Assembly (NCBI GenBank): GCA_019695265.1
Contig: JAIBAJ010000029.1
Location: 1-32,711, forward strand
Direction of reading: 5' to 3'
DNA from: Bacteroidia bacterium
Lineage (GTDB): Bacteria > Bacteroidota > Bacteroidia > JAIBAJ01
DNA: 32,711 nucleotides
The position numbers and the translations under genes are program-made. The notes beneath the pieces were generated by a model. That model had not been told where the DNA came from, did no database searches, and saw nothing but the letters and a program-made list of their open reading frames with translations. The stretch's first letter is position 1, and each line of letters starts with the position of its first letter. Below, in pieces: positions 24,287 to 32,711 of this stretch.

Positions 24287-25354
24287 TCAATAGTCAATCT
24301 TACGAAGGGTGTTCGGATGAAAAGCTTTCCAGGAGTGCCAGAACTCCTGAAAACTTAACATGGTTGAATCAGTTAAATAATCCTTTACAAAAAAATCATG
24401 ACTCTCTTCATTTGCATAAATTTCAATAACAGAATTTCCAATTGAGTCTACTAAAGGACCCCTCTTCACAACATCATTCCATAAATAAGCCTTTGAAATA
24501 CCATTGAATTCAACCCCAATAATCCAGGCTTTGTCAGACCAAATACCCGTTGTATCTACACCAATTAAACCACCCTTAACCTCACCAACTGCAAACCCAT
24601 CAATAGACCGATACTCATCCTTATAACGAGAATCCTCTTTAAGAAAATAAGAACCCGGAAATAGTTTTACCCATTCCGCTACCGAACACTGAACAAAAGG
24701 TAATTCAGTCAATTTCCTACCTTTAAACGGACCGGCAATACATTCACCTGAAGCTTGTCTCCACCACGAACCGGTTTCATTATCTTCAAGCATGGCATTA
24801 AATAAATCCATTCCCACCAGCCTAAACCGCAATAGTTTTCCATCCACAACAGGAGAATAAACACGACCTGAATGACATACAGTACAATAGCTTAGAAGAT
24901 AAGGTTGATTTGCTAAACTATCTAGAATATAGTGATGATAACCAAGCATCTCAATGGGATAAGCTTTTGCTTCATCATTCCTATTGATACCAATAATTAT
25001 TCTAGAAGATTCATATGCCTTAGCATCCACATATGAAAGTCTTTCAAGTTGTTTGAACATTGCCTCTGCAGAGAATACATAGCCAACACCATAATAAACC
25101 AAACAAACAAACATAGCTCCTAAAAAACTAATAACTTTCCCAAGTGTAGAAATCTTAAAACATCGCCACATCGCTAGTAAAAAACCCAAACCAATCAACG
25201 ATCTAAACACCCACCTATAAACGTGAATAGGGTAGCTCAACCAAACCATTTCCGAGGTTTGACTACCAGGAAAAGGCATAATAAAGTACAGTTTTAAAAA
25301 TTCAAATACCAGTAAAAGTATAAAGAACAAAACGAACCATAAGTAAGCCTTCAT
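24287..25354 (-). CDS. DUF3179-domain membrane protein
   Basis: Function unknown. The first 100 residues hold about three hydrophobic helices (roughly 3-27, 47-66, 72-96). The rest matches DUF3179: INRNDEAKAYPIEMLGYHHYILDSLANQPYLLSYCTVCHSGRVYSP, with a conserved CxxC(H) pair, then a GSWWRQASGECIAGPFKG block and LPFVQCSVAEWVKLFPG. The CxxCHSG motif recalls a metal or redox site, though it is also formally a heme c motif. It is the third gene of a tightly spaced run (cytochrome c fusion, hflX, this gene; 6 bp after hflX). Homologues are often annotated only as DUF3179, so no function is assigned. Confidence 0.8.
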   Translation of the reverse strand: MKAYLWFVLFFILLLVFEFLKLYFIMPFPGSQTSEMVWLSYPIHVYRWVFRSLIGLGFLLAMWRCFKISTLGKVISFLGAMFVCLVYYGVGYVFSAEAMFKQLERLSYVDAKAYESSRIIIGINRNDEAKAYPIEMLGYHHYILDSLANQPYLLSYCTVCHSGRVYSPVVDGKLLRFRLVGMDLFNAMLEDNETGSWWRQASGECIAGPFKGRKLTELPFVQCSVAEWVKLFPGSYFLKEDSRYKDEYRSIDGFAVGEVKGGLIGVDTTGIWSDKAWIIGVEFNGISKAYLWNDVVKRGPLVDSIGNSVIEIYANEESHDFFVKDYLTDSTMLSFQEFWHSWKAFHPNTLRKIDY

Positions 25355-25360
25355 GATTAT

Positions 25361-26554
25361 CTAAAACAACAAATTATCATACGGGAATCTACCCACATGA
25401 ATAGTTTTAACCCTATCATATACCAAACTTCTAAACTCCTCTAAATTTTCCTTCTGTAAAGCAGAAATAAAAACTACTTCACTACCCTGACCCATCCAGG
25501 TTCTCTTCAAATCATCCAGTGAAAAATTCTCTTTTTTAACCGGCGATAAATCATCTTCTGCTTTCGGAGTGTAATGAAAAGCATCAATTTTATTAAAGAC
25601 CATGATCGTTTGTTTGTCGCCTGCACCAATTTCTAACAAGGTCTCTTTCACAACCCGTATATGTTCTTCAAACTGAGGATGACTGATATCAACCACATGC
25701 AGTAACAAATCAGCTTCTCTCACCTCATCCAAAGTCGATTTAAAACTTTCTACCAATTGCGTAGGTAATTTTCGAATAAAACCAACTGTATCAGTAAGTA
25801 AAAATGGCAAATTACCTATAACCACCTTCCTAACAGTAGTATCTAAGGTTGCAAACAACTTATTTTCCGCAAATACATCCGATTTAGAAATACAATTCAT
25901 CAGGGTACTCTTTCCAACGTTCGTATACCCAACCAGGGCAACCCTCACCATTTCACCCCTTCCTTTTCGTTGAGTAGCCATTTGGCGGTCAATAGTTACT
26001 AATTGTTCCTTAAGCTTAGAAATCTTATCCCGTATAATCCGTTGGTCAGTTTCTAATTGAGTTTCCCCCGGGCCACGTAAACCAATCCCTCCTTTCTGTC
26101 TCTCCAAATGGGTCCACATGCGCTTCAACCTTGGTAGAATATATTGATATTGAGCAAGTTCCACTTGAGTCCTGGCATGAGAAGTACGAGCTCGTTGGGC
26201 AAAAATATCCAATATTAACCCGGTTCTATCCACCACCTTAACACCAAATTCCTTCTCTGTATTCCTAAGCTGACTTGGACTTAATTCATCATCAAAAACA
26301 ACTACTTCAATCTCATTCTCCTTAACATAGTCTACAATTTCAGCCACCTTACCGGAACCGATAAAGGTGCGCGGATCAGGTTTTTCAAGCTTTTGGGTAA
26401 ACCTTCGAACAGGAAGTAATCCGGCAGTATCGGCTAAAAAAGCCAATTCATCCATGTATTCCTGAATATCTTGCTCGTTTTGAAAACGATAAATTAAGCC
26501 AACTAATACAGCCTTCTCTTCCGTCTTAGGCTTTACAGTTTTCCGTTCAATCAT
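25361..26554 (-). CDS. hflX: Ribosome-associated GTPase HflX
   Basis: HflX binds the 50S subunit and splits stalled ribosomes after stress. The 397 residues show the N-terminal HflX domain with the glycine-rich linker GGIGLRGPGETQLETDQR, a coiled helix (about 170-195), and the G domain: G1 GYTNVGKST, G2 region around ATLDTTVR, G3 DTVGF, and G4 NKID. Length is typical. It lies 10 bp after the cytochrome c fusion gene and 6 bp before the DUF3179 gene, so it is likely in one transcript with them, an unexplained partnership. Confidence 0.95.
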   Translation of the reverse strand: MIERKTVKPKTEEKAVLVGLIYRFQNEQDIQEYMDELAFLADTAGLLPVRRFTQKLEKPDPRTFIGSGKVAEIVDYVKENEIEVVVFDDELSPSQLRNTEKEFGVKVVDRTGLILDIFAQRARTSHARTQVELAQYQYILPRLKRMWTHLERQKGGIGLRGPGETQLETDQRIIRDKISKLKEQLVTIDRQMATQRKGRGEMVRVALVGYTNVGKSTLMNCISKSDVFAENKLFATLDTTVRKVVIGNLPFLLTDTVGFIRKLPTQLVESFKSTLDEVREADLLLHVVDISHPQFEEHIRVVKETLLEIGAGDKQTIMVFNKIDAFHYTPKAEDDLSPVKKENFSLDDLKRTWMGQGSEVVFISALQKENLEEFRSLVYDRVKTIHVGRFPYDNLLF

Positions 26555-26564
26555 CCTTTTCTAA

Positions 26565-27212
26565 TTAATGTCCCACCGGATGAAATTTATCCAGGAACAC
26601 TACCACCGCATTGCGTTCTTCTTCTTTTAAAGTATTCTGAAAAGATGGCATAATTACTTTTCCCATGGTAATAATAGTCAAACGTTGCTGATAATCCATA
26701 GTAGAAGCTGTTAAATCAGAAGCTCCTTGTAAACCTGCTTTTCCATCCTCACCATGGCAACGTTGGCAATGCATAATATAAACTGCTTGTCCATGAGCCT
26801 TAATATCATAAGCGGAAGAACCAGGATCCGTTTCAACCCCACTAATGGTTGGATTGGTAAAAGTGATACTGCGGGTACGTGCTACACCAAAAGCATAAAT
26901 CAATAAAACAATGGACGCAGTCATCGCAACCTTATTCTCTTTTTTAACACCAACAATGGCTAAAGGAATTGAACCTATGACAGCAGCAATTTTTACATAA
27001 AACCATGAACCTAACTCAGCGGCCTGAGTAGCTAAATAAATACCGGTAGCAAGAAACAAAGTACTTATTACCATCTCCGGAATTTTAGTCCATTTACTCC
27101 ATTTTTCTAATCCATCCTTTCTGTCGGTCAACAAGTAATAGGCCTTTACAAAGTAAATAATCATGAAAAGTACCACACTTAAAATGTGGGTGTGCATCAT
27201 ACCTGTGTGCAT
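26565..27212 (-). CDS. SirB-like membrane domain fused to cytochrome c
   Basis: The first 112 residues form four hydrophobic helices (about 8-26, 44-62, 70-88, 95-112) resembling the SirB family, including KAYYLLTDRKDGLEKWSKWTKIPEMV. The C-terminal 80 residues are a class I cytochrome c with the heme site CQRCH at 149-153 and a likely axial Met188 in GKVIMPSFQ. The product would be a membrane-anchored periplasmic electron carrier. The fused layout resembles proteins annotated simply as cytochrome c in Bacteroidota. It is the first gene of a run with hflX. It may be near a respiratory oxidase elsewhere, but none is in view. Met1, Met5 or Met6 could each be the start. Confidence 0.75.
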   Translation of the reverse strand: MHTGMMHTHILSVVLFMIIYFVKAYYLLTDRKDGLEKWSKWTKIPEMVISTLFLATGIYLATQAAELGSWFYVKIAAVIGSIPLAIVGVKKENKVAMTASIVLLIYAFGVARTRSITFTNPTISGVETDPGSSAYDIKAHGQAVYIMHCQRCHGEDGKAGLQGASDLTASTMDYQQRLTIITMGKVIMPSFQNTLKEEERNAVVVFLDKFHPVGH

Positions 27213-27351
27213 AAGCTTAAATTTTTAGGATTGCAAAGATAGGATTAGAGATTAGACAATAGACATCGAACAACAGATTCTAAACTTTTAAGCAAAATTA
27301 GCTGAGGTCAATTCCGGTTTCAATAAAAATTATCCACCTCAAACCACCAAC

Positions 27352-28305
27352 CTATACTAATCCGGCCAGTTTTGAAATTTCCAACATTCTACGCATCGGT
27401 TTCTCTGCCAATATTCGCAATTCTTCCTGCATAAGCAATTCCGGCTTTTCATTCTTTAAACATAAATACACTTTTTCCAGGGTATTCAGCTTCATGTGCG
27501 GACAATCATTACAAGCACAATTGTTATTTGGAGGGGCTGGAATGAAAGTTTTACCCGGATTTGCCTTTTGCATTTGATGAATAATGCCGGTCTCAGTTAC
27601 CACAATAAATTCTTGAGCTGAACTTCTACTTGTATAATTTAACAATGCGGTGGTAGATCCAATGTAATCAGCCAATTTCAAAACCGGTTCTTCACACTCC
27701 GGATGGGCAATAACTAAAGCTTGCGGATTCAAATCTTTCAAATCCTGAATACGTTGCTGCGAAAATATCTCATGTACCATGCAACTACCATCCCAAAGAA
27801 TCATTTCCCTACCGGTCTTTTGCATAATATATCTACCTAAATTTTTGTCTGGTGCAAAAATGATTGGCTGATTTTTAGGTATGCTATTTACGATCGCCTC
27901 AGCATTACTACTGGTGCAAATTATATCGCTCAAGGCTTTAATTTCTGCCGTACAATTAATATAACTTACAACTACATGATTGGGATACCGATCTCGAAAA
28001 GCTTTAAATTCAGCGGGTGGACAGCTATCGGCCAAGGAACAACCTGCCTTTAAATCCGGTAAAATTACCTTGGTATTCGGATTCAAAATCTTGGCAGTTT
28101 CAGCCATAAAATGAACTCCGGCAAACAAAATAATATCCGCATCACTCTTGGCTGCTTGTTGACTTAAGCCCAAACTATCTCCAATATAATCGGCAATATC
28201 CTGAATATCAGGGTCTTGATAAAAATGCGCTAGAATAACCGCATTCTTCTCTTTCTTCAAACGAGCTATTTCCTCGAACAAATCCAAATCAACACCAATT
28301 TTCAT
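27352..28305 (-). CDS. nadA: Quinolinate synthase NadA
   Basis: NadA condenses iminoaspartate with dihydroxyacetone phosphate to quinolinate in NAD synthesis, using a 4Fe-4S cluster. The 317 residues are full length and include [23 protein letters not shown] at the N-terminus, [11 protein letters not shown], and the three cluster cysteines: Cys89 in [10 protein letters not shown], Cys175 in WDGSCMVHE, and one of Cys263/265/268 in the [10 protein letters not shown] cluster. nadB and nadC are not adjacent. The start at 28305 abuts a long gene-free region that would have to contain its promoter. Confidence 0.96.
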   Translation of the reverse strand: MKIGVDLDLFEEIARLKKEKNAVILAHFYQDPDIQDIADYIGDSLGLSQQAAKSDADIILFAGVHFMAETAKILNPNTKVILPDLKAGCSLADSCPPAEFKAFRDRYPNHVVVSYINCTAEIKALSDIICTSSNAEAIVNSIPKNQPIIFAPDKNLGRYIMQKTGREMILWDGSCMVHEIFSQQRIQDLKDLNPQALVIAHPECEEPVLKLADYIGSTTALLNYTSRSSAQEFIVVTETGIIHQMQKANPGKTFIPAPPNNNCACNDCPHMKLNTLEKVYLCLKNEKPELLMQEELRILAEKPMRRMLEISKLAGLV

Positions 28306-28912
28306 GTTATCAACAGTAATTTAAATTATTAGAATTTTTTATTTTTTTAAATCTTCAAAACAAAAAAGAGATAGGTATAATAATATGCCTGTTGAAACTG
28401 TTGAAAACCTCCAGTTTTTCTGTTTTTCTACCAGTTTTTTTTCCAGGTTATTAGAAATTGAAAGTAGGCTTATTAACAAGAAAAAATAGGAAAATTCCTA
28501 CAAAATCAACGAATTGCAAAGATACTAACACTTGGTTAAGAACTTAAATGAACAGCAATAAAAAATGTAAAATTTTCAACCTGACTATACCTGCCTAACT
28601 CGTTCATAAGTCCTGTATAGGTGATTATAACTCCTTTTTATTTATCCGGTTTTTGGACTATTAGGCAAGAGATTTAATATCTCCCTTTATTTGGTTTTAA
28701 GAAAATATGAACATAGCGTTAGGGAAATGAACAAGGTTTGTTAACCTAAATCAAACACGCTTAATAGAAATGAACAATTGGATGAAAAGGTCGTGAACTT
28801 ATTCACAAAAAGGCTACGGAAAGCGCATGAATGCTATAAACTTTATAAAAAGTAGGTTGAAATAAAAATAATTTCCCGAGTTTGAATCCGATTTGTAGGG
28901 ATATTTTTTAGT
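28306..28912. other. AT-rich gene-free region with DnaA-box-like 9-mers
   Basis: About 600 bp without a gene I can support. It holds TTATCAACA (28307-28315), TTATTAACA (28470-28478) and TTATTCACA (28799-28807). Only the last fits the DnaA consensus TTATNCACA; the others differ at one position. It also has poly-T stretches around 28415-28455 and four copies of ATGAACA (28547, 28707, 28727, 28770). An origin is possible but not shown; a long promoter region between the divergent nadA and ABC ATPase genes is the simpler reading. Confidence 0.3.
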
Positions 28913-29067
28913 ATGCGGGCCCCCTCCGCCTTCCGGGTGTTTGCAAATCCTTTACCCGATTGCGTTTAGGCGTTCGGGTCACGCTATCGGTTGTAGTCCT
29001 CGTAGCACTTGGCTAGCGCCGCGTGCTCCTGTGGGCTACTTACCTCTATCGTTGCCCGAGGGTGCAA
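28913..29067 (+). repeat. Structured dispersed repeat, copy E (155 bp)
   Basis: Same element as at 8236. The inner helix is GCAC with GTGC around GGC-TAGC-GCC, a second compensated version of this stem. It lies between the divergent nadA and ABC ATPase genes; 29068-29257 beyond it shows no recognisable feature. Confidence 0.85.
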
Positions 29068-29257
29068 GCTCCAAATTTCGTTTATTTTCCCCGGCCAGGT
29101 AGGTCGACTAGTTTAGATTCAAATGCTATATTTTAAAAGCTACTTTGCTAATTTCTTTCTTTTCAATTGGTATTACCTATTTTTTTGTTTTTCTAAAAGC
29201 TAGTGCCTCTGAAAATATACCATTCGTATTCTTCCATCTTTTTCCTAAGTTCGCACC

Positions 29258-31066
29258 ATGGCTCAACCCCTTTTGGAAATCAAAAACCTGGTAACTGAAT
29301 TTAGTAGCGATGGCTCCATACTAAAAGCAGTAAACGATGTTAGTTTTACCATTAACCGAGGCGAAACCGTTGGTATTGTTGGTGAATCAGGTTCCGGTAA
29401 ATCAGTTACGTCATTAAGTGTGATGCGCTTAATACCTAATCCTCCGGGTAGAATAAGCGGTGGTGAAATAATTTACCATGGGAAAAATGGTCCTCAGGAT
29501 TTATTAAAACTGAGCGATAAAGAAATGAGGTCTTTACGGGGAAATGAAATCGCCATGATTTTTCAGGAACCTATGACTTCCTTAAATCCGGTTTTTACTT
29601 GCGGAAATCAGGTTATGGAAGCAATTTTTCTGCACCAAAAGGTTAGTAAAGCCGAGGCAAAAAGTAAAACCATTGAACTGTTTAAGGAGGTTCAATTACC
29701 TCGTCCGGAAACAATTTTTGATTCTTACCCTCATCAATTAAGCGGAGGACAAAAGCAACGAGTGATGATTGCAATGGCTATGAGCTGCAATCCATCCGTA
29801 TTAATTGCCGATGAACCAACTACGGCCCTGGACGTAACCGTACAAAAAACCATTTTGGAACTAATGCTCAAGTTGCAGCAACAACACGAAATGAGCATTA
29901 TGTTTATTACCCACGACTTAGGTGTTATTGCTGAATTGGCTGATAAAGTTGTGGTGATGTATAAAGGTAAAGTGGTTGAACAAGGAAGTGTAAAAGATAT
30001 TTTCAGTAATCCTCAACATCCGTATACAAAAGGATTGCTGGCCTGCAGACCCCCTTTGGATAAACGATTAAAATCCCTTCCGACGGTTAGTGACTTTATG
30101 ACGGTTTCAGAAGAGGGTATTATCTCAGAAATTCCGCACAGCATTAAGGAAGTTACCGATGCTTATGTAGTAAGCAAAGAAGAAAGGGAAGCCAATCACC
30201 GGGAATTGTATTCCCGAACCCCGGTATTGGAAGTAAAAAACCTATGTACTTATTTTCCGCTAAATAAAGACTGGTTAGGAAAACCTAGAGATTATGTAAA
30301 AGCTGTTGACGACGTAAGTTTTAATGTGTATCCGGGCGAAACACTCGGATTGGTAGGAGAATCAGGTTGTGGAAAAACAACGCTGGGTCGTACCATTTTA
30401 CGGCTTATTGAACCAACTTCGGGTCAGGCAATTTTTCAGGGAAAAGACTTAGCATCCCTTTCTCAAGCCGATTTAAGAGAAATTAGAAAAGATATTCAAA
30501 TCATTTTCCAGGATCCATATTCCAGCCTGAATCCCAGAATTACAGTCGGACAGGCTATTATGGAACCAATGCAGGTGCATGGCATTTTAGGAAGTGATGC
30601 AGAACGAAAAACCAGGGTTATGGAACTTCTGACCAGGGTAAATATGCAGGAGCAACATTTTTTCCGCTATCCGCACGAATTTTCCGGAGGACAAAGGCAA
30701 CGTATTTGCATTGCCAGAGCCTTGGCCCTTCGTCCTAAATTTATTATTTGTGATGAATCCGTTTCTGCACTCGATGTATCGATTCAGGCACAGGTTCTGA
30801 ATTTATTAAACGAATTAAAGAGAGATAACCATTTCACCTATATTTTCATTAGTCACGATTTAAGCGTGGTTAAATTTATGAGCGACCGAATGGTGGTGAT
30901 GAACAAAGGAAAAATTGAAGAGATGGGCGATGCGGATTCTATTTATGAAAATCCTCAAACCGAATACACCAAAAAGTTGATAGGTGCAATTCCAAAAGGA
31001 AGGCTGGAAGATATTGAAGCAGCTATTCGTTCCAAACAAGTGCGTTTAGATTCCATCACATTTTAA
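29258..31066 (+). CDS. Fused dipeptide/oligopeptide ABC transporter ATPase (two ATPase domains)
   Basis: Two Opp/Dpp-type ATPase domains lie in one 602-residue chain, equivalent to OppD plus OppF (also seen in GsiA and YejF). Domain 1 (about 5-260) has Walker A GESGSGKS, signature LSGGQKQR and Walker [12 protein letters not shown]. Domain 2 (about 320-580) has Walker A GESGCGKT, signature FSGGQRQR and Walker [12 protein letters not shown], each followed by an H-loop His (MFITHDL, IFISHDL). Both sites look functional. The oligopeptide-binding C-terminal motif of domain 1 ([16 protein letters not shown]) supports peptide or nickel-type import. The permease and binding-protein genes are not in the window. 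It heads a plus-strand operon with the VOC gene 10 bp downstream. Confidence 0.93.
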   Translation: MAQPLLEIKNLVTEFSSDGSILKAVNDVSFTINRGETVGIVGESGSGKSVTSLSVMRLIPNPPGRISGGEIIYHGKNGPQDLLKLSDKEMRSLRGNEIAMIFQEPMTSLNPVFTCGNQVMEAIFLHQKVSKAEAKSKTIELFKEVQLPRPETIFDSYPHQLSGGQKQRVMIAMAMSCNPSVLIADEPTTALDVTVQKTILELMLKLQQQHEMSIMFITHDLGVIAELADKVVVMYKGKVVEQGSVKDIFSNPQHPYTKGLLACRPPLDKRLKSLPTVSDFMTVSEEGIISEIPHSIKEVTDAYVVSKEEREANHRELYSRTPVLEVKNLCTYFPLNKDWLGKPRDYVKAVDDVSFNVYPGETLGLVGESGCGKTTLGRTILRLIEPTSGQAIFQGKDLASLSQADLREIRKDIQIIFQDPYSSLNPRITVGQAIMEPMQVHGILGSDAERKTRVMELLTRVNMQEQHFFRYPHEFSGGQRQRICIARALALRPKFIICDESVSALDVSIQAQVLNLLNELKRDNHFTYIFISHDLSVVKFMSDRMVVMNKGKIEEMGDADSIYENPQTEYTKKLIGAIPKGRLEDIEAAIRSKQVRLDSITF

Positions 31067-31076
31067 ATCTATTTAA

Positions 31077-31457
31077 ATGGATTCTTTATCACCTAATTTG
31101 TTCGTAAAGGATATCAATTCCAGTATTTCATTTTATAAAAAACTGGGATTTACCATCCTTAATCAGGTTCCGGAAACAGATGTACCAGTATGGGTTATGC
31201 TCCAATGTGGACAGGTGATAGTAATGCTGCAGAGTATGGAAAGTTTAGGTGAAGATATGCCTGAAATTAATCGTGGAAAAGGAGGTGCTTTAGTATTGTA
31301 CATTCAAATAAAAGGTATCCGTTCGTTTTTTGAAAACTTGCAATCGCAGCAGGTAAAGATTTTAAAAGGTTTGGAAAAAACCTTTTATGGAGCTACCGAA
31401 TTTACTATTGCTGATCCGGATGGATTTGTATTAACCTTTGCCGAAGACGAAGTCTAG
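31077..31457 (+). CDS. VOC-superfamily (glyoxalase/bleomycin-resistance fold) protein
   Basis: A 126-residue single-domain VOC protein. The paired beta-alpha-beta units are NLFVKDINSSISFYKKLGFTILNQ with VWVMLQCGQVIVMLQ, then GALVLYIQIKGIRSFFENL with EFTIADPDGFVLTFAE. Members bind metal and act as lyases, dioxygenases or antibiotic-binding proteins; the substrate here is unknown. The usual first metal His is replaced by Asn in NLFVKD, so the metal site may be altered. It is 10 bp after the ABC ATPase gene and about 40 bp before the THUMP-like methyltransferase, so probably co-transcribed. Confidence 0.8.
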   Translation: MDSLSPNLFVKDINSSISFYKKLGFTILNQVPETDVPVWVMLQCGQVIVMLQSMESLGEDMPEINRGKGGALVLYIQIKGIRSFFENLQSQQVKILKGLEKTFYGATEFTIADPDGFVLTFAEDEV

Positions 31458-31499
31458 TAAAATGGATGGTCCTGGAAGGATATTAACCAAGAAAAATTG

Positions 31500-32663
31500 A
31501 TGTATTCACCGGGTTTTTTCCAGTTTATAGAAGATCATATTCAGGCAGATCCTGCAACCCTGGCCTTAAGGCAAAAGTCAGGAGCTGAATTTGATGTTAA
31601 ATGGGCTCTGGAGCAAATTCATTGTTTACAGAAGGCAAAATACAAATTACCCACCTGGTATAAAGAACGCTGTTTATTTACCCGCAGAGCCTTGGAACAA
31701 GCAACTGCAGAGGAAGTTGCCCGCTATAAAGCCGGGTTATTTACAGGTGAGGTCTTGGTTGATTTAAGCGGAGGACTGGGTGTGGACGACTGGGCTTTTT
31801 CATCTGCATTTAAACAGGTGCTTAGTGTAGATTCTGACGAAGAATTGAATAAACTGGTAAGGTATAATTGGACGCGATTAGGAATAACGAATTGCCAAAG
31901 GATAACAGGTAAAGCGGAAAAGTTTATAGATCAAATTCCGCTTGATTCCACCGTTTACTTGGATCCCGATAGACGGGATGGTACTTCGAGAAAGTTTCTG
32001 CTGGAAGAGTGCTCGCCCAATGTACTTGAATTGGTGCCGGTTTTGCAAGAGAAAGGGTGCAAGGTTTACATTAAAATCAGCCCATTGTTTGAGGCCACCG
32101 AATTGGAACGAAAATTAAGCGGAGTTTCCAGAATACTTGCTATTGCTTATCACAATGAAATGAAAGAGTTGTTGGTAGAAATAGTACCGGAATCTGAGGC
32201 CAAGGTACAGCGGATAGCTGTGAACCTGAGCGATGGGAAAATACAGCAATTTCAGGGTAGGGGAGGAGCAGGGATAGGTGAAAGTAATGGGGAAGAAACC
32301 TGGTTTTTTGAGCCCAATGTGGCTTTAATAAAACTAAGGTTATGGAAAGAATATGCCGGAGAATTGGGCTTAAGCTATATACATCCGGAAACACCATTTT
32401 TAGTTGGAAATGAACCTGTAGAAAATTTTCAGGGAAGGCAATTTAAGGTGATAGCAAGGATGGAAGGGAACTTAAAGCAAGTTGGACGGTATTTGGCTGA
32501 AAATGGAATTAAAAAGGCGAATCTATCGGAACGAAACGCAGGCGCCGGAGTTGAAGAACTGAAGAAACAATTAAAGCTAAAGGATGGGGGAGAGGCGTAT
32601 TTGTTTTTTATGAAAACCACGGCCGGTAAGATGCTTTGTATTCATGGAAGGCGAAACGAATAG
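31500..32663 (+). CDS. Class I methyltransferase with THUMP-like domain (PG_1098 family)
   Basis: A 387-residue predicted SAM-dependent methyltransferase that probably acts on RNA. After a helical N-terminal region (1-80) comes the Rossmann fold with motif I LVDLSGGLGVDDWAFS, the acidic VDSDEELN after strand 2, and the YLDPDRRDG active-site-like motif. The C-terminal part (about 240-387) fits the ferredoxin-like and THUMP-like modules of the Bacteroidota PG_1098 family, ending AYLFFMKTTAGKMLCIHGRR. I use the ATG at 31500; a TTG at 31497 is directly in front and would add one residue. The target base is unknown. Confidence 0.78.
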   Translation: MYSPGFFQFIEDHIQADPATLALRQKSGAEFDVKWALEQIHCLQKAKYKLPTWYKERCLFTRRALEQATAEEVARYKAGLFTGEVLVDLSGGLGVDDWAFSSAFKQVLSVDSDEELNKLVRYNWTRLGITNCQRITGKAEKFIDQIPLDSTVYLDPDRRDGTSRKFLLEECSPNVLELVPVLQEKGCKVYIKISPLFEATELERKLSGVSRILAIAYHNEMKELLVEIVPESEAKVQRIAVNLSDGKIQQFQGRGGAGIGESNGEETWFFEPNVALIKLRLWKEYAGELGLSYIHPETPFLVGNEPVENFQGRQFKVIARMEGNLKQVGRYLAENGIKKANLSERNAGAGVEELKKQLKLKDGGEAYLFFMKTTAGKMLCIHGRRNE

Positions 32664-32694
32664 ACAGTTCATGAAAAGTGAGTTTGTTTGTTCT

Positions 32695-32711
32695 TGCACC
32701 CCGGGCAACGA
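32695..32711 (-). repeat. Structured dispersed repeat, copy F (cut by window end)
   Basis: The last 17 bases, TTGCACCCCGGGCAACG and A, are identical to the start of copy C on the same strand (15470). The element begins 31 bp after the stop of the THUMP-like gene and continues outside the window. Confidence 0.7.

Noticed and set aside
27327-27335. DnaA box TTATCCACC downstream of the cytochrome c fusion
   Set aside because: Last base differs from TTATCCACA and it is isolated; one near match is expected by chance.

Overview
The window reads as chromosome of an AT-rich Bacteroidota member. The evidence is an extracellular PhoD-like enzyme with a type IX secretion (Por) C-terminal tail, promoters of the TTTG-N20-TAnnTTTG type, no obvious Shine-Dalgarno sequences, and a type II-C CRISPR locus with a Bacteroidota-style tracrRNA. 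No species can be named from sequence alone.

Layout. (1) 1-517: the right end of an IS3-family (IS150-like) insertion sequence, with a truncated transposase and a 24-bp terminal repeat. (2) 607-7441: a complete type II-C cas operon on the minus strand (cas9, a nucleotidyltransferase-fold gene overlapping cas9, cas1, cas2) with a divergent tracrRNA before cas9. No CRISPR array is visible; the IS end lies about 130 bp beyond the cas2 stop, where an array could have been. (3) 7443-8626: AT-rich spacer, a HEAT-repeat gene broken by one TGA, and a dispersed repeat. (4) 8627-15347, minus strand: cell-envelope genes (gmhB-like phosphatase, gmhA, GT4 glycosyltransferase, MsbA-like exporter, wecB), interrupted at 10991-12378 by an IS200/REP-associated transposase flanked by two inverted arrays of GACCCC-GGGGTC palindromes. 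(5) 15697-21084, plus strand: a PhoD-type phosphatase, a long non-coding patch with tandem palindromes, an aquaporin, and a VanW-glycosyltransferase-like fusion. (6) 21430-28305, minus strand: methyltransferase, mnmG bracketed by two parS-like sites, DUF3179 protein, hflX, a SirB-like/cytochrome c fusion, nadA. (7) 28306-29257: a gene-free stretch. (8) 29258-32663, plus strand: fused Opp-type ABC ATPase, VOC protein, THUMP-like methyltransferase.

The most novel signal is a roughly 153-bp GC-rich element present in five full copies and one truncated copy, always intergenic and in both orientations. Its core folds into nested helices, and one helix shows compensatory base changes between copies, so it is probably a structured mobile or RNA/ssDNA element and not random junk. 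Other signals worth a look are the nucleotidyltransferase built into the cas operon, the very long Cas9 (1641 residues), the transposase with its inverted repeat arrays, and the parS-like sites around mnmG.
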